A DNA stretch of 64,000 bases from DATJPW01 sp963752855 (GCA_963752855.1 CAVVZX010000041.1:1-64000); one strand, 5' to 3'; numbered from the stretch's first letter, positions 38,440-48,304 are shown. The notes: a model not told the origin generated them from the letters alone. Made by a program: numbers and translations.

Positions 38440-41340
38440 CTAAGAAAGTCCGGACTGATCCAGCACATCGCGGACTTTACTAGTCAATCCATAAACGGTA
38501 AAAGGCTTTTGAAGAAAATTCACATTGTCATCGAGCACTCCGTGGTGCACGATTGCATCCTCGGTGTAACCGGAAACATACAGGACTTTCATCTCCGGTC
38601 TTTCGGGCGCCAAGTGGCGGTACAGTGTTCTGCCATCCATCTGCGGCATGACGACGTCCGTCAACAGTAGATGGATTGGCCCCCCATGGCGCCGGCATAA
38701 TTCTATGGCCTCGACGGGATCGCCCGCTTTCATCACGGTATACCCCAGGTTCTGCAGCATCTCGCACGTCAATTGGCGAACGATCGCTTCATCCTCAACA
38801 ACCAGGATCGTCTCTTTCCCGGTCCGCTGTCGAGGAACGAGACGCGGCTTGAATACTCGCTCGCTGAGTTCTCGGGCCAACGGCAAGTACACCTTGAAAG
38901 TTGTTCCCTTACCCGGTTCACTATAAACCATGATATGGCCCTGGTGCTGTTTAATGATCCCGTAGGCCGTTGAGAGACCTAGACCGGTGCCCTGTCCCTT
39001 CTGTTTGGTAGTGAAAAACGGTTCGAAAATTCTGGGCAAGATGTCCTTGGAAATCCCATGGCCCACGTCACTTACAGCGACCATTGCGTACGGACCTGGC
39101 TGAATCTCCGCATGCGCTCTAGCATATTCCTCCTCGAGGAGCACGTTGTCCGTTTCCATCGTCAAGGTCCCGCCATCGGCCATAGAGTCTCTGGCGTTAA
39201 CAGCCAGATTCATAAGAATTTGCTCAATTTGGCTTGCGTCACCTCTGATCTTGCCGAGGGATGGGCGCAGCACGGTTATGAGTTCGATGTGCTCACCGAT
39301 CATGCGACGCAACATGCTGCTAATGTTTTCAATCACGGAATTCAGGTCCAAAATCTTGACGTCGAGCACCTGCTTGCGGCTGAATGCAAGAAGCTGTTTC
39401 GTTAATCCCGCCGCCCGCTCGGCGGCTTCATAGATTTGGGAGATTTTTGAGTGATGGGGATGCTCTTGAGGCATTTGTTGAAGCAACAGATTGGAATAGC
39501 CAATAATGGCGGTAAGCAAATTATTAAAATCGTGCGCTACTCCGCCGGCAAGGCTGCCGATAGCTTCCATTTTTTGAGATTGCTGTAACTGCTCTTCCAA
39601 ATGTTTCCGTTCAGTAATATCTTCACAAGTCACCAGGGATTCTCCGGTATCCAATCGCACAGGTCTAAAATCGATTATTCTTTCTGCGCCCTCTTTGGTT
39701 CGAACCGTGAAAACCTCTGACCTCTGCGTTCCTGCAGGCAATGACTCCATTCTTTCCCAGGCCCTCAACACTTCCTTTCGGTAGGCAGGGTCAGGAAAAG
39801 CGTTTTCGAGCCACTCCTTTCCATCAGGCATGTCTTTGGAATTGTAACCAAACATCTTCTTGAACTTCTTGTTTACATAATGAAATAGGCCCTTTTTGTC
39901 GATCATCACTAAGCCAAAGGGGGCTTGTCCTGCTAGCGTCTCGAATCGTTGCTTTTCCAGCGCAAGGGCCCTCTCTGCTCCAAACCGTTCTGTGACATCG
40001 GCCACATTGCCCATGTTCGCCGGTTGGCCGCGATACGCAGTGCTCGTGGCCAAAACCTCGAACCATTTCGTTTCTCCATTTTTGCAGAGGACTCTAAACG
40101 CGTACTGAAGGCCCGAATCGTCAGACGGGGCTGATGATTTTGCCTGAGACATGATTGATGCGCGATCTTCAGGATGAACAAATTCAATAAATTTTTTGCC
40201 GGTCATCTCTTCCGAAGAGTATCCCATCATGGAAGCGAGCCGTCGATTCACATAAACAAATTTGCCCTTCTGATGGATGTATATGCCGGTTAAAGAATTT
40301 TCGGTCAGCAGGCGATAGTGTTCCTCACTCTCAAGCAAAGCCAACTCGGCCAGTCGTCGCTGGGTAACATCGCGTCCCACACACTGTACCGCCTGTTCGC
40401 CCTTGTAGACGGTTGGAACCGCCGCCGTTTCAGCATATACAATACTCCCATCGGCCCCCAGCAGATCGACCGAAATGAATGAAGAGGTTATTGATTCTTC
40501 CTCCGCCTGCCGGATTTGCTCTCTTGCCTGCTCACGAAAATCGGGATGAATGAGATCCAGTATGGATCGACCCACTAGATCTTCCGGTGTTGATACACGA
40601 TAAAGTCGCGCAGCGGCCTTGTTGGCCAACAAGATTATGTTATGCCTATGAATCGCAGTAGGCGCTGGTGAGACATCGAAGAATTGTCTGTAACGTTCCT
40701 CACTTTCTCGAAGAGCTTTCTCCGTTCGATTGCGCTCGGCGATTTCCTGGAGGAGCTGTTCATTGATATTTTTCAATTCTTCTGTGCGCTCCGCCACTCG
40801 TCTCTCGAGGTCGTCGGCAGCTCTACGTAATTTCTCGGAAATCTGTTTCGATAATGCTATTCGTTTCTTTTCCGGAGACAGATCTTGTATAAGAATCAAT
40901 ATGAATCGTTCATGGGACATTCGGAGAGGTCGCAGATGCATGCGTCCCCAGATTTGTTTAGCCCCCATATTAAGCGTTACTTCTTTTACTTGAGGTTTTC
41001 GCTCCAAGAACACACGCTCGACCAGCGACTGCGCTTCCACCGCGTCATCGGCGCCTTTTGTAAGAAATGAGAAAATCCGTCCCTCAATTTTTTGGGGTTG
41101 GGAAATAGTTTTGGCCCAAGCTTCATTCGCAAAGATCACATAGTGCGATCGATCCACTAGCAATGAGGGAATGGGCAAAGCGTGCAGCAGCTTGTTTAAT
41201 GAAGACGCACGCAGTCGCCTGAGATCATAACTTCCTGTGGCGGTGAGATTTTCGATGAGTAATCCCGTAAGATCAATTGTTTCAGTGAATTCATCGGGAT
41301 CACGTTCGACCATGAAAGTCGGCAGATCTTTCTCCGACAT
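38440..41340 (-). CDS. Hybrid sensor histidine kinase with four PAS domains and C-terminal receiver
   Basis: I chose ATG at 41340 because AAGGAGGACAGG precedes it. PAS domains are visible near residues 50 (LLHALPIPSLLVDRSHYVIF), 215 (YRQFFDVSPAPTAIHR), 345 (LTENSLTGIYIHQKGKFVYV) and 475 (LAGQAPFGLVMIDKKGLFHY). A coiled coil (residues about 165-205) lies between the first two. The kinase core has GGVAHDFNNLLTAIIGYSNL (H-box), a VNARDSMADGG N-box and GTGLGLSTAYGI. A receiver (ILVVEDEAIVRQLT, LLTDVVMPQMDG) completes about 966 residues. There are no membrane helices, so it is a cytoplasmic sensor. It probably signals to the HD-GYP and sigma54 regulators downstream. Confidence 0.93.
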   Translation of the reverse strand: MSEKDLPTFMVERDPDEFTETIDLTGLLIENLTATGSYDLRRLRASSLNKLLHALPIPSLLVDRSHYVIFANEAWAKTISQPQKIEGRIFSFLTKGADDAVEAQSLVERVFLERKPQVKEVTLNMGAKQIWGRMHLRPLRMSHERFILILIQDLSPEKKRIALSKQISEKLRRAADDLERRVAERTEELKNINEQLLQEIAERNRTEKALRESEERYRQFFDVSPAPTAIHRHNIILLANKAAARLYRVSTPEDLVGRSILDLIHPDFREQAREQIRQAEEESITSSFISVDLLGADGSIVYAETAAVPTVYKGEQAVQCVGRDVTQRRLAELALLESEEHYRLLTENSLTGIYIHQKGKFVYVNRRLASMMGYSSEEMTGKKFIEFVHPEDRASIMSQAKSSAPSDDSGLQYAFRVLCKNGETKWFEVLATSTAYRGQPANMGNVADVTERFGAERALALEKQRFETLAGQAPFGLVMIDKKGLFHYVNKKFKKMFGYNSKDMPDGKEWLENAFPDPAYRKEVLRAWERMESLPAGTQRSEVFTVRTKEGAERIIDFRPVRLDTGESLVTCEDITERKHLEEQLQQSQKMEAIGSLAGGVAHDFNNLLTAIIGYSNLLLQQMPQEHPHHSKISQIYEAAERAAGLTKQLLAFSRKQVLDVKILDLNSVIENISSMLRRMIGEHIELITVLRPSLGKIRGDASQIEQILMNLAVNARDSMADGGTLTMETDNVLLEEEYARAHAEIQPGPYAMVAVSDVGHGISKDILPRIFEPFFTTKQKGQGTGLGLSTAYGIIKQHQGHIMVYSEPGKGTTFKVYLPLARELSERVFKPRLVPRQRTGKETILVVEDEAIVRQLTCEMLQNLGYTVMKAGDPVEAIELCRRHGGPIHLLLTDVVMPQMDGRTLYRHLAPERPEMKVLYVSGYTEDAIVHHGVLDDNVNFLQKPFTVYGLTSKVRDVLDQSGLS

Positions 41341-41787
41341 CCTGTCCTCCTTGCGCACTGCGGCAGTCATTCCATCCGATCGGTGCGTCAAGTCATCCCG
41401 CCCCTCCCCACGGGCGCCGGCTATCTGTTTAAATCAAAATTAATCCGAGGGAATAATTGACCAGAACCAAAATTGCGAGCTTCGTATCCGGAGCTTCATC
41501 CACTCAATTCCAAATCGCGAAACAGACGCAAAATACCAATCGTCTGAGATTTGCATAGGGACCCTCTATCGCAATATCTACGGCCTCCATGAAGTCAGAA
41601 AGCCATATTTTGCAGAATTCTTGCTACACTGAATAATACAAATTTTATCTCGGTCCCCTACGGCAATTCTAGACCTCAAATTAGCTCCGTGTCAAGGTAA
41701 ACTCGCTCGGCACGGTCATTACCGTAAGGGAGTTGGGCAGGATTGGAAGTGGCATGGAGGCGCTTTCGCCTTTGAACGCAACTCCGA
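41341..41787. other. Intergenic stretch
   Basis: It lies upstream of the hybrid kinase and after the zinc-ribbon gene and is AT-rich in its middle part. I see no gene and no clear promoter motif. Confidence 0.4.
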
Positions 41788-42885
41788 CTAGCGAGTAATT
41801 GAATTTGCCAGATCTCGTTTTATTTCTTGGGCCGCTTTGATAAACTTGGTCTTGCTTTCTTGCGGCAATTCATTGACTTCCGGTCGTATCAACGCAGCCA
41901 ACTGTCTGAAAGCCTCCGCCGCGGTTTCAGGCGATTCCAATTGGAGTTGCAAGACCAGGTTTTCACCAGCCTGACGGATCGCATCCGGTAATGCGTTCGC
42001 AGAGGCGCCATCCAAGGTTTGCCTGGCTCGGGCAGAGAAGCGCTTGAAATCGTCAGAGGTCCATTGTCGCACCGCACGGTCAAAATCTTGGATCATGGAC
42101 TGGCCAAGCAAATCCAGCGCCTTTTCCATATCAACGTTCGATTGTTCAGCGCGCTTTTCCGTCGTTGACACGGCCGCTTCGTCTTCAGCCAGAGTTGATT
42201 CTTTCAGTGGTATCGCGATCGCCGTTTCCGAAGTCTCCAGTTCGGTTTCAGGTCGAGTTTCTTCGGAACCGCTCCTTGTGGTAGTCCCTTCCGGTAGCGA
42301 GGTTTTGCTTACGGCGCCGGCTTCCTCAGAAGTTTCCGTAACTTCCGAACCAGCCTCCGGCGTAGGCGCCGATTTTGCCGGAGCCGTGACCGAAAGCTGC
42401 TGGGTCCCCTTTCGGCCCGACTGAGGCCCCTCGGATGAGGAGCGAAAGAAAAAGAATGCAGCGGCGGCTACTATGATAACAAAACCTGCCAGCGCGCCGA
42501 TCCGGACCCACGGAGGCCTCCGGTCCACATTGACCGCTTCGCCTTTTAAGAGATCGGGAAGCGTAATGCGATCAGAGGTATCTTTGGGCGGTGGTTCCTC
42601 CACGATGTGGTATTTGGCGAATATCACACCACATTTTGGGCATTCATCCAGTCCCCTTGCCAGCGGAGTAGCGCAGGCCGGACACCTGGAAGGGGTTCGC
42701 TCTCCTGATAATGTGTCAGGCGGTTTCAGGACCTGAGGACCGGTTAAGAACCCTGCCTGATTTAGCTTTCTCATAGCGCTTTCGAATTGTGCGGCTGACA
42801 GGTCGTACTTGCTCATCAACGCGTGTTTATCCATTCCTGCGTTGATATCAGCCAGTATCATTTTAGGTTTGATTTTTTTCGGCAC
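41788..42885 (-). CDS. Zinc-ribbon membrane protein with N-terminal helical domain
   Basis: The 365-residue protein begins with a helical motif (MILADINAGMDKHALMSKYD) like that of the PilZ protein at 34845. A zinc ribbon follows (C-P-A-C near residue 70, C-P-K-C near 83, then GVIFAKYH), then one membrane helix (IGALAGFVIIVAAAAFFFF). Next come a Thr/Glu-rich linker and a helical domain (VDMEKALDLLGQSMIQDFD). I do not recognise a function. Confidence 0.75.
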   Translation of the reverse strand: MPKKIKPKMILADINAGMDKHALMSKYDLSAAQFESAMRKLNQAGFLTGPQVLKPPDTLSGERTPSRCPACATPLARGLDECPKCGVIFAKYHIVEEPPPKDTSDRITLPDLLKGEAVNVDRRPPWVRIGALAGFVIIVAAAAFFFFRSSSEGPQSGRKGTQQLSVTAPAKSAPTPEAGSEVTETSEEAGAVSKTSLPEGTTTRSGSEETRPETELETSETAIAIPLKESTLAEDEAAVSTTEKRAEQSNVDMEKALDLLGQSMIQDFDRAVRQWTSDDFKRFSARARQTLDGASANALPDAIRQAGENLVLQLQLESPETAAEAFRQLAALIRPEVNELPQESKTKFIKAAQEIKRDLANSITR

Positions 42886-43152
42886 AGATAACCCCCTACA
42901 GGTTCAGATGGGGATTCTATTGTCATCTTCTCATGAAGTTCTTTCAAAAACCAGCTATATTTGGTAGTGGGTCATGACCCACTATCCACATTCTTCCTTT
43001 TGTATGGACAGTTCTTGTAGGTTCCGCCGCAGTGTCGATGTTTTGTCGTCATGCAAAAATTGCAACAGGACCTTATTTCGGATGCATGTCATTAGAAAAT
43101 GGGGTAAAATAGGACATCGGGCCGATATTAATATGCAAAGGACGCCGGACAT
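42886..43152. promoter_or_regulatory. Divergent intergenic region with a 20-bp palindrome
   Basis: Between the divergent zinc-ribbon and deacetylase genes lies the perfect palindrome TAGTGGGTCATGACCCACTA at 42965-42984. It could be an operator for either or both genes. A short reading frame starting inside it (42974) is not convincing. Confidence 0.55.
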
Positions 43153-44190
43153 TTGACTCTGGATGACCGCCCTTGGCTTTCCCGGAGACGATTTCTGCTG
43201 TTCGCTGCTAGCGTAGTGGTCAGCCGCTCACCGTGGGATTCCTTGGAAGATGAGCTGATCGAAGCCCTTCTTGAAAACAAGGCATTATCAAATCACGAAA
43301 GAAACCAGGAAGATCTATCTGGGGATTTTCCGGCCCCCGAAGGAACCAAGAACGAAGACAAGACGTGGGAGCCGCGTCACAGGCTTTTTCTTACTTTTGA
43401 CGATGGACCGTTGCTATGCACCGGTCGCATTTTGGACTTGCTGGCGGAATCGCGACAGAAAGCCACTTTCTTTGTCATAGGTCGCAATCTGGAGCATCCC
43501 AAATTTCGGGACCTCGCCATCCGGGCATTGCGGGAAGGACACGACATAGGAAATCACTCGTATACTCACCCTGATTTCTCGATCGTTTCGGCCCAAAGAG
43601 CTGAGATGGAGATATTCAAGACACATGAGATCATCAATGGTTTAGTGAGGGAGACCGGGGTTGACAGCTCTCGCCAAAACCTATTTTTCAGGTTCCCGTA
43701 CGGTAATGGAGGGTCGATTTATAATTACGCTGCTTGTCGAAAGATTCTCGCGAGTCTTGGTTACAGGGTTGCCTGGTGGGATTTGGACACTTGGGACTGG
43801 CGTATGGAACTGGGGTGGTTCAAGAAGAATTCAACAAAAGTCATTGCTTCCCTGAAAAAGGCAAAACCGAGAGACGTAGTTTTGTTGCACGACAGAGTCA
43901 AGACCTCCGAACATCTTCCTGAGATGCTTGACGTGCTCCGAACTCAAAAACTCATATCCATTCCCCTTTCCGATTATGACAAAGCAATTGAACTCGAGGC
44001 CGGTGTTGACGATTTGATCGATCAACTAGAGCTTCTGAGCCCTCGTAGAATTGACTATGCCAAATCAGCCGCCGCCTCGCCGCGGGACCGACGCTCCTAT
44101 CGTAAGAATTTTCTCGTCGGCTCTATCGGGAAGGCTCCGAAACGCTCTTCGAATTACCGCGGTCATTTTCGGGGTTCGTCTCATCATTGA
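43153..44190 (+). CDS. Polysaccharide deacetylase (NodB-homology, CE4) with Tat-like signal
   Basis: This exported carbohydrate esterase starts with TTG at 43153 after an AAAGGA site. The N-terminus SRRRFLLFAASVVV looks like a twin-arginine or Sec signal. NodB-fold motifs are TFDDGPLL (metal Asp), EGHDIGNHSYTHPD (the His ligands) and RFPYGNGG, with VAWWDLDTWDW further on. The C-terminus is Arg-rich and may extend past the domain. It overlaps the convergent caspase-ankyrin gene by 7 bp. It probably modifies cell-surface sugar polymers. Confidence 0.88.
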   Translation: MTLDDRPWLSRRRFLLFAASVVVSRSPWDSLEDELIEALLENKALSNHERNQEDLSGDFPAPEGTKNEDKTWEPRHRLFLTFDDGPLLCTGRILDLLAESRQKATFFVIGRNLEHPKFRDLAIRALREGHDIGNHSYTHPDFSIVSAQRAEMEIFKTHEIINGLVRETGVDSSRQNLFFRFPYGNGGSIYNYAACRKILASLGYRVAWWDLDTWDWRMELGWFKKNSTKVIASLKKAKPRDVVLLHDRVKTSEHLPEMLDVLRTQKLISIPLSDYDKAIELEAGVDDLIDQLELLSPRRIDYAKSAAASPRDRRSYRKNFLVGSIGKAPKRSSNYRGHFRGSSHH

Positions 44191-46481
44191 TGAGTTTTGA
44201 GAAGCTCCGTGATTTCCGTCATGCCGCGTTCGGCTGCGAGCGCTGTGGCGGTCTTGCCCTCCCAATCTTCCACGGAAATGTCGGCTCCTTTCCCCAACAG
44301 GACCTTAATTACAGTCTTTTGGCAGTTCTTGACTGCAGAGATTAGGGCTGTGTGTCCCTTATTGTTCTTAGCGTCTATACGAGCTTCTTTGTTTAAGAGT
44401 AATTTAACCGTTTCATCGTGACCGTTTGCGGCGCTGATTATCAGAGCGCTATTGCCGTCCCGATCTACTGCGTTGACGTCCGCCGCTGAGCCCAATAACA
44501 ACTTAACGACACCTGAATGTCCATTTTCCGCTGCAAGCATAAGAGCGGTTCGTCCCATGACATTTTGAGCATCGACCCCTATCAATGGAGCTGCCAATAG
44601 AGCCTTTACTGTTTCCAAATGGCCGTTCCGGGCAGCCAAGCCTAGCGGCGTGTCACCGTTCTTGTCTCTGTCGCCTGGGTACGCTCCTGCTGATAACAGC
44701 TGTTCCGCCACCTGCTGCCGCCCTGCGTTCGCAGCCAGAAGTAGCGGTGTAAGGCGCCCTCCCATTTTGAAATTGACGTCTGCCCCGTGAGTCATGAAAA
44801 ACTTGATCGTTTTCAGGTCCCCCAGGCCCACAGCCAGGGTGAAGGCTGTATCTCCGGAATCGGTTTGGGCATTGACGGAGGCGCCAAGTGGCATAAGCTC
44901 TCTGATCCGGTTACGATCTCCTTTCAGGGTGGCCAAAAGAAGTTGTTTGTCCGGAAAACCGGCTGATTTCGCGGAGAGTCCAGCTTTCTTATCCAGCAAA
45001 AGCTGAACGATTTCTGCATGACCGTGCCGCGCGGCCTCAGTTAGGGCCGTGCCGCCATCCAAATCCACTGCGTTAATGTCTGCCTGATTTTCCAAAAGAA
45101 GCTTGACAACATCGAGTCGGCCGCGGCCGGAAGCCAGGCTCAGAGCAGTCTTACCGTCATCGGTCCTCGCCTTGATGTCGGCGCCTTTGTCCAACAGCAA
45201 CTTGACTGTCTCCGCATGTCCTTCACGGCTGGCTAGCGCTAAAGGCGCGAATCCGTCAGCCGATTTGACATTCACCTTGGACCCCGCTTTGAGCAGGAGT
45301 TTGACAATGTCCGAATAACCCCTTTCACTGGCCCCGATAAGGGCCGTGCAACGAGAATGGTTTGTCGCATCCGGGTCTAAGCCTTTTTTGCTTAATAGCA
45401 GGTCCACTATCGCAGACCGCCCATGCCGTGCGCTGACTATTAAGGGCGTGTCATTATTTTCGTCTCGTGCGTTAACATCAGCCCCTGCGCTGAGGAATTG
45501 CTCCATTTTGGCCGGATCTCCGGATTTGGCCGCCTCGAACATTCTCTTCCTTAACTCGGGACCGGAAATAGGCGATCCCACATAGGAGAGGGGGAAGGCG
45601 CCTATCACCTTTCCTTCAAGCTGCGGGTGTTGATGGCCGGCAGTTTCATCCTTGGTTTTGGCGTAAGCGTATTCGTATGCTTCGCTGAGGCTGACTATTC
45701 CATCATTGTCGCGATCTGCCTTGCCTTGGAGACCAAGAAGCAGATTGTGGGTAAAAACACTGTTCTTAAGTTTGGGGACTTCCCAGGAGAGCTGCTTTTC
45801 ATTGCCGGAAGTAATTATCGCTGTTCCCGAGGAGTTGCGAATTTCTTTCAGAAATGATTCGAATGATGGGGCAGGCGATTTTGGCTTCTGCCGGGAAAAC
45901 CCGCCTGCATAACATGCGTCGGCTATGATGAGAACACGTTCGGCTTCAACCCCCTTGAGAAACTCAAGGCCGCTCATCTTCACCGCTGTTGTTCCCAAGT
46001 AATCGGGTTCAGTGTCGAATGCGAGAAACAAGAATTCCGCCGGACGCAGGGGGTCATAAGCGCCGTGGCCGCTGAAGAACAGAATTACTGTGTCGCTCTT
46101 GCCTGCTTTGGGCAGCGTATAATACAGGTATTTTTCAACTTCTGACTTTGTCGCTTTTTCATTCAGCAGGTACGTGACCCGCGTGTCTTTGAAGACTTCT
46201 TTTTGCGTTTCAAGAAATTCCCCGAATGCCTTGGCGTCCTTATCAGACAGTTCCAATTTTGGAATTTTCCCGTCACGATATCTGGAAACTCCTACCACGA
46301 GAGCGTAGAGATCGCCTGTCCGGAGCTGGGTCGTGGCTGTTGCGGGTGCTTGTGTCGCTGTCGCAGACAACGAGACACTTGGAAAAGCCATACAACAGGT
46401 CAATATCAAGCCCAAAATTACTTCGACTAAGCCGAACTTCCTCTCTCTACCAGCGGCGCCACGAAAAGAACCTGAAACCAC
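44184..46481 (-). CDS. Caspase-like (C14) protease with EF-hand and 14 ankyrin repeats
   Basis: After a membrane or signal segment (VEVILGLILTCCMAFPS) comes a caspase-fold domain with H139 (FFSGHGAYD) and C190 (IADACYAGG), the catalytic dyad of metacaspase-like C14 peptidases. An EF-hand loop follows (residues 256-267, DRDNDGIVSLSE, with D256, D258, D260 and E267), suggesting calcium control. From about residue 310 to the end there are roughly 14 ankyrin repeats (TALMLAAENGHSGVVKLLL type). It has 765 residues and is intact. The role is unknown; a regulated protease with protein-binding repeats is clear. Transcription is from 46481. Confidence 0.92.
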   Translation of the reverse strand: MVSGSFRGAAGRERKFGLVEVILGLILTCCMAFPSVSLSATATQAPATATTQLRTGDLYALVVGVSRYRDGKIPKLELSDKDAKAFGEFLETQKEVFKDTRVTYLLNEKATKSEVEKYLYYTLPKAGKSDTVILFFSGHGAYDPLRPAEFLFLAFDTEPDYLGTTAVKMSGLEFLKGVEAERVLIIADACYAGGFSRQKPKSPAPSFESFLKEIRNSSGTAIITSGNEKQLSWEVPKLKNSVFTHNLLLGLQGKADRDNDGIVSLSEAYEYAYAKTKDETAGHQHPQLEGKVIGAFPLSYVGSPISGPELRKRMFEAAKSGDPAKMEQFLSAGADVNARDENNDTPLIVSARHGRSAIVDLLLSKKGLDPDATNHSRCTALIGASERGYSDIVKLLLKAGSKVNVKSADGFAPLALASREGHAETVKLLLDKGADIKARTDDGKTALSLASGRGRLDVVKLLLENQADINAVDLDGGTALTEAARHGHAEIVQLLLDKKAGLSAKSAGFPDKQLLLATLKGDRNRIRELMPLGASVNAQTDSGDTAFTLAVGLGDLKTIKFFMTHGADVNFKMGGRLTPLLLAANAGRQQVAEQLLSAGAYPGDRDKNGDTPLGLAARNGHLETVKALLAAPLIGVDAQNVMGRTALMLAAENGHSGVVKLLLGSAADVNAVDRDGNSALIISAANGHDETVKLLLNKEARIDAKNNKGHTALISAVKNCQKTVIKVLLGKGADISVEDWEGKTATALAAERGMTEITELLKTHQ

Positions 46482-46703
46482 TCATGGGATTCTGCTCCAT
46501 GCCTGCAGGCAGTCAGATGTATTCCATAGATTTTTAGCGCTGGATATCACGTTGTCAAGCGCACATGCAAAGGTTGGAAACGCAATCTTGCGTCCGGTTG
46601 TTCCTATTGAGAAGTTCGACACTCGGCTATTCTCATGGTTCCTTTAATGTGGGTGGGTTTGGATTCTATGTTTTGAACCCCCTGAAATTATTGGCGCAAA
46701 GCA
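46482..46703. other. Intergenic spacer
   Basis: I see no gene or clear signal between the anti-sigma gene and the caspase-ankyrin gene. Confidence 0.4.
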
Positions 46704-47699
46704 TCAATGTTCAAGCAGGAGATCGAGCGCTGCCCGCCGGATCTCCGGGCCAAGATCGGCCTCAGCGAGCTTTGAGCCTGTCTTCTTGCCCAGCGTTTTT
46801 CCTGTCGTCGTGTCTATCAGATCGGCTTCGAAAGCTATTCCTTCAGGCTTGGACACGGCCGTTATTACCACCACCTTGTTAAGGTCCAGGCGCTCTCTGA
46901 GCCCCCGCAGCATCTTCGTTCGATCCGATGGATCGACCAGCCCTTTCCGAACCGCCTCACTTATTGTGACCGGCGGCGCAACATAATAGCGCTCGTACAC
47001 ATCCATAGTCGGAGTGACCGCATCATACAGCGCATCAATTTTGGTTCGACCGGGCTGCGGGGCGAAAATCTTTCAAAACAATTATTATCGCGGTTCGCGT
47101 TTCGAGGTGGGTTGCAAGATTTTCGGTTTTGGGGCGTTTTCCCACGTGACCGAACTCAGTGCTATTATGGATGGCGGCGATTTCCCGCGGATATAAGAAT
47201 ACTGCGAGCAAAACAACTACCGTAACGGCCCCGATTGCCCAAGTCCGGCACGTCGAATATGGCTCTGAAGCCGCTCCAAAAAACCGACAGGTTGCGCCTG
47301 TATCCGAATTTCTCTCGTACGATCTTCGGACAGAGCTTTGTTTACCCGGCTCCACAATTGTTGAGGCAAATGTTCCTTTGAAGCTTCCGATTTCCAGGCT
47401 TCGACAGCTTCCTTGCAGGCCGGGCAGTCCTCGATATGCTCGGATATAGCTCCATCAGCATCGTGGCCGTAAAAAGCAAACTCGTGCAATTCCCACAAGT
47501 TAGGGCAGAACGCGCCTTTATGCGCTCGAAGATCCTCAATAGTCTCGCGCAGCGTTTCCACTTGCGCGAAGCATTCAGCGCACTCAGCAATATGTTCTCT
47601 TACCGAAGCTCGTTCTTCCGGATTTAACAAACCTTCAACATAAGGCAGCAGAAGATCGTCGGGATGACCGGCTTCTTGCGGTGGCTCTGATTTTTGCAA
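46704..47699 (-). CDS. Anti-sigma factor with two zinc-binding motifs and a periplasmic tail (two frame breaks)
   Basis: The cytoplasmic part has two H-x3-C-x2-C motifs (EHIAECAECF and EHIEDCPACK), typical of zinc-dependent anti-sigma factors. A helix (WAIGAVTVVVLLAVFLY) and a periplasmic domain (VYERYYVAPPVTISEAVRKG to the end, TTGKTLGKKTGSKLAEADLG) follow. Breaks are near 47240 and 47030. The start at 47699 overlaps the end of the sigma gene. It probably holds the ECF sigma factor inactive until a signal arrives. Confidence 0.8.
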
Positions 47700-48304
47700 C
47701 GGCTCGATCCTTTACGTTCAGCTTCGCGGAACTTAATCCGAAGCTTTTCCAGACAACGCCTGGTCTGGACTGTAAGAGTGTTTTCGCTCGCTCCAACCAA
47801 CTCGGCAATTTCCTTATAAGATAGATCGTTCAAATACCTGAGCGTCAGCAGTTCCCGGCATGACGTATCCAGCTCTTTCAAGGCAGCGCCGAGGTAAGAC
47901 GCCATTTCCGCGCGCTCCATCTGCTCATCCGGTAGGTCGCGATCGCATTCGATTTGCGACGCAATGTCCCGGGCGCCTTTCGTTTCGTGAGAGGTTTCCG
48001 CCTCCGAGTTCCTTCTGGCCGCGCTCCGCTTTCGGTACTCGTCAATAGCGACTCTCTCGGTGATTACGCAGACAAACCTCGGCAAAGATTGCTCGTAATC
48101 GAAATTGTTCAGGGCGGTCGCAAGCGAAACAAATGCAGACTGAGTTATATCTTCAACATCCTCCTTGCATAAGATGTAACGTTTCTTGACCACGCTTCGC
48201 ATCAGACCGATGAAACGTGAATAAAATTCTTGCCAAGCGGCTTCCGATCCGGCAAGACATTCCCGAACCAGCAGCCCATCCTGGCTTCTACTGCATTTCT
48301 CCAT
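47624..48304 (-). CDS. ECF-type RNA polymerase sigma factor
   Basis: Region 2 (LMRSVVKKRYILCKEDVEDI with VEDITQSAFVSL) and region 4 (TCRELLTLRYLNDLSYKEIA, VGASENTLTVQTRRCLEKLR) are present. The 226-residue frame has an unusually long tail (after about residue 200) that overlaps the anti-sigma start, so the true stop may be earlier. It pairs with the anti-sigma gene downstream. Possible targets are the surface and ankyrin genes nearby, but no promoter motif was identified. Confidence 0.88.
   Translation of the reverse strand: MEKCSRSQDGLLVRECLAGSEAAWQEFYSRFIGLMRSVVKKRYILCKEDVEDITQSAFVSLATALNNFDYEQSLPRFVCVITERVAIDEYRKRSAARRNSEAETSHETKGARDIASQIECDRDLPDEQMERAEMASYLGAALKELDTSCRELLTLRYLNDLSYKEIAELVGASENTLTVQTRRCLEKLRIKFREAERKGSSRCKNQSHRKKPVIPTIFCCLMLKVC

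Noticed and set aside
42974..43156. Short plus-strand open frame starting in the palindrome
   Set aside because: No ribosome site, no recognisable sequence, and it overlaps the start of the deacetylase gene.
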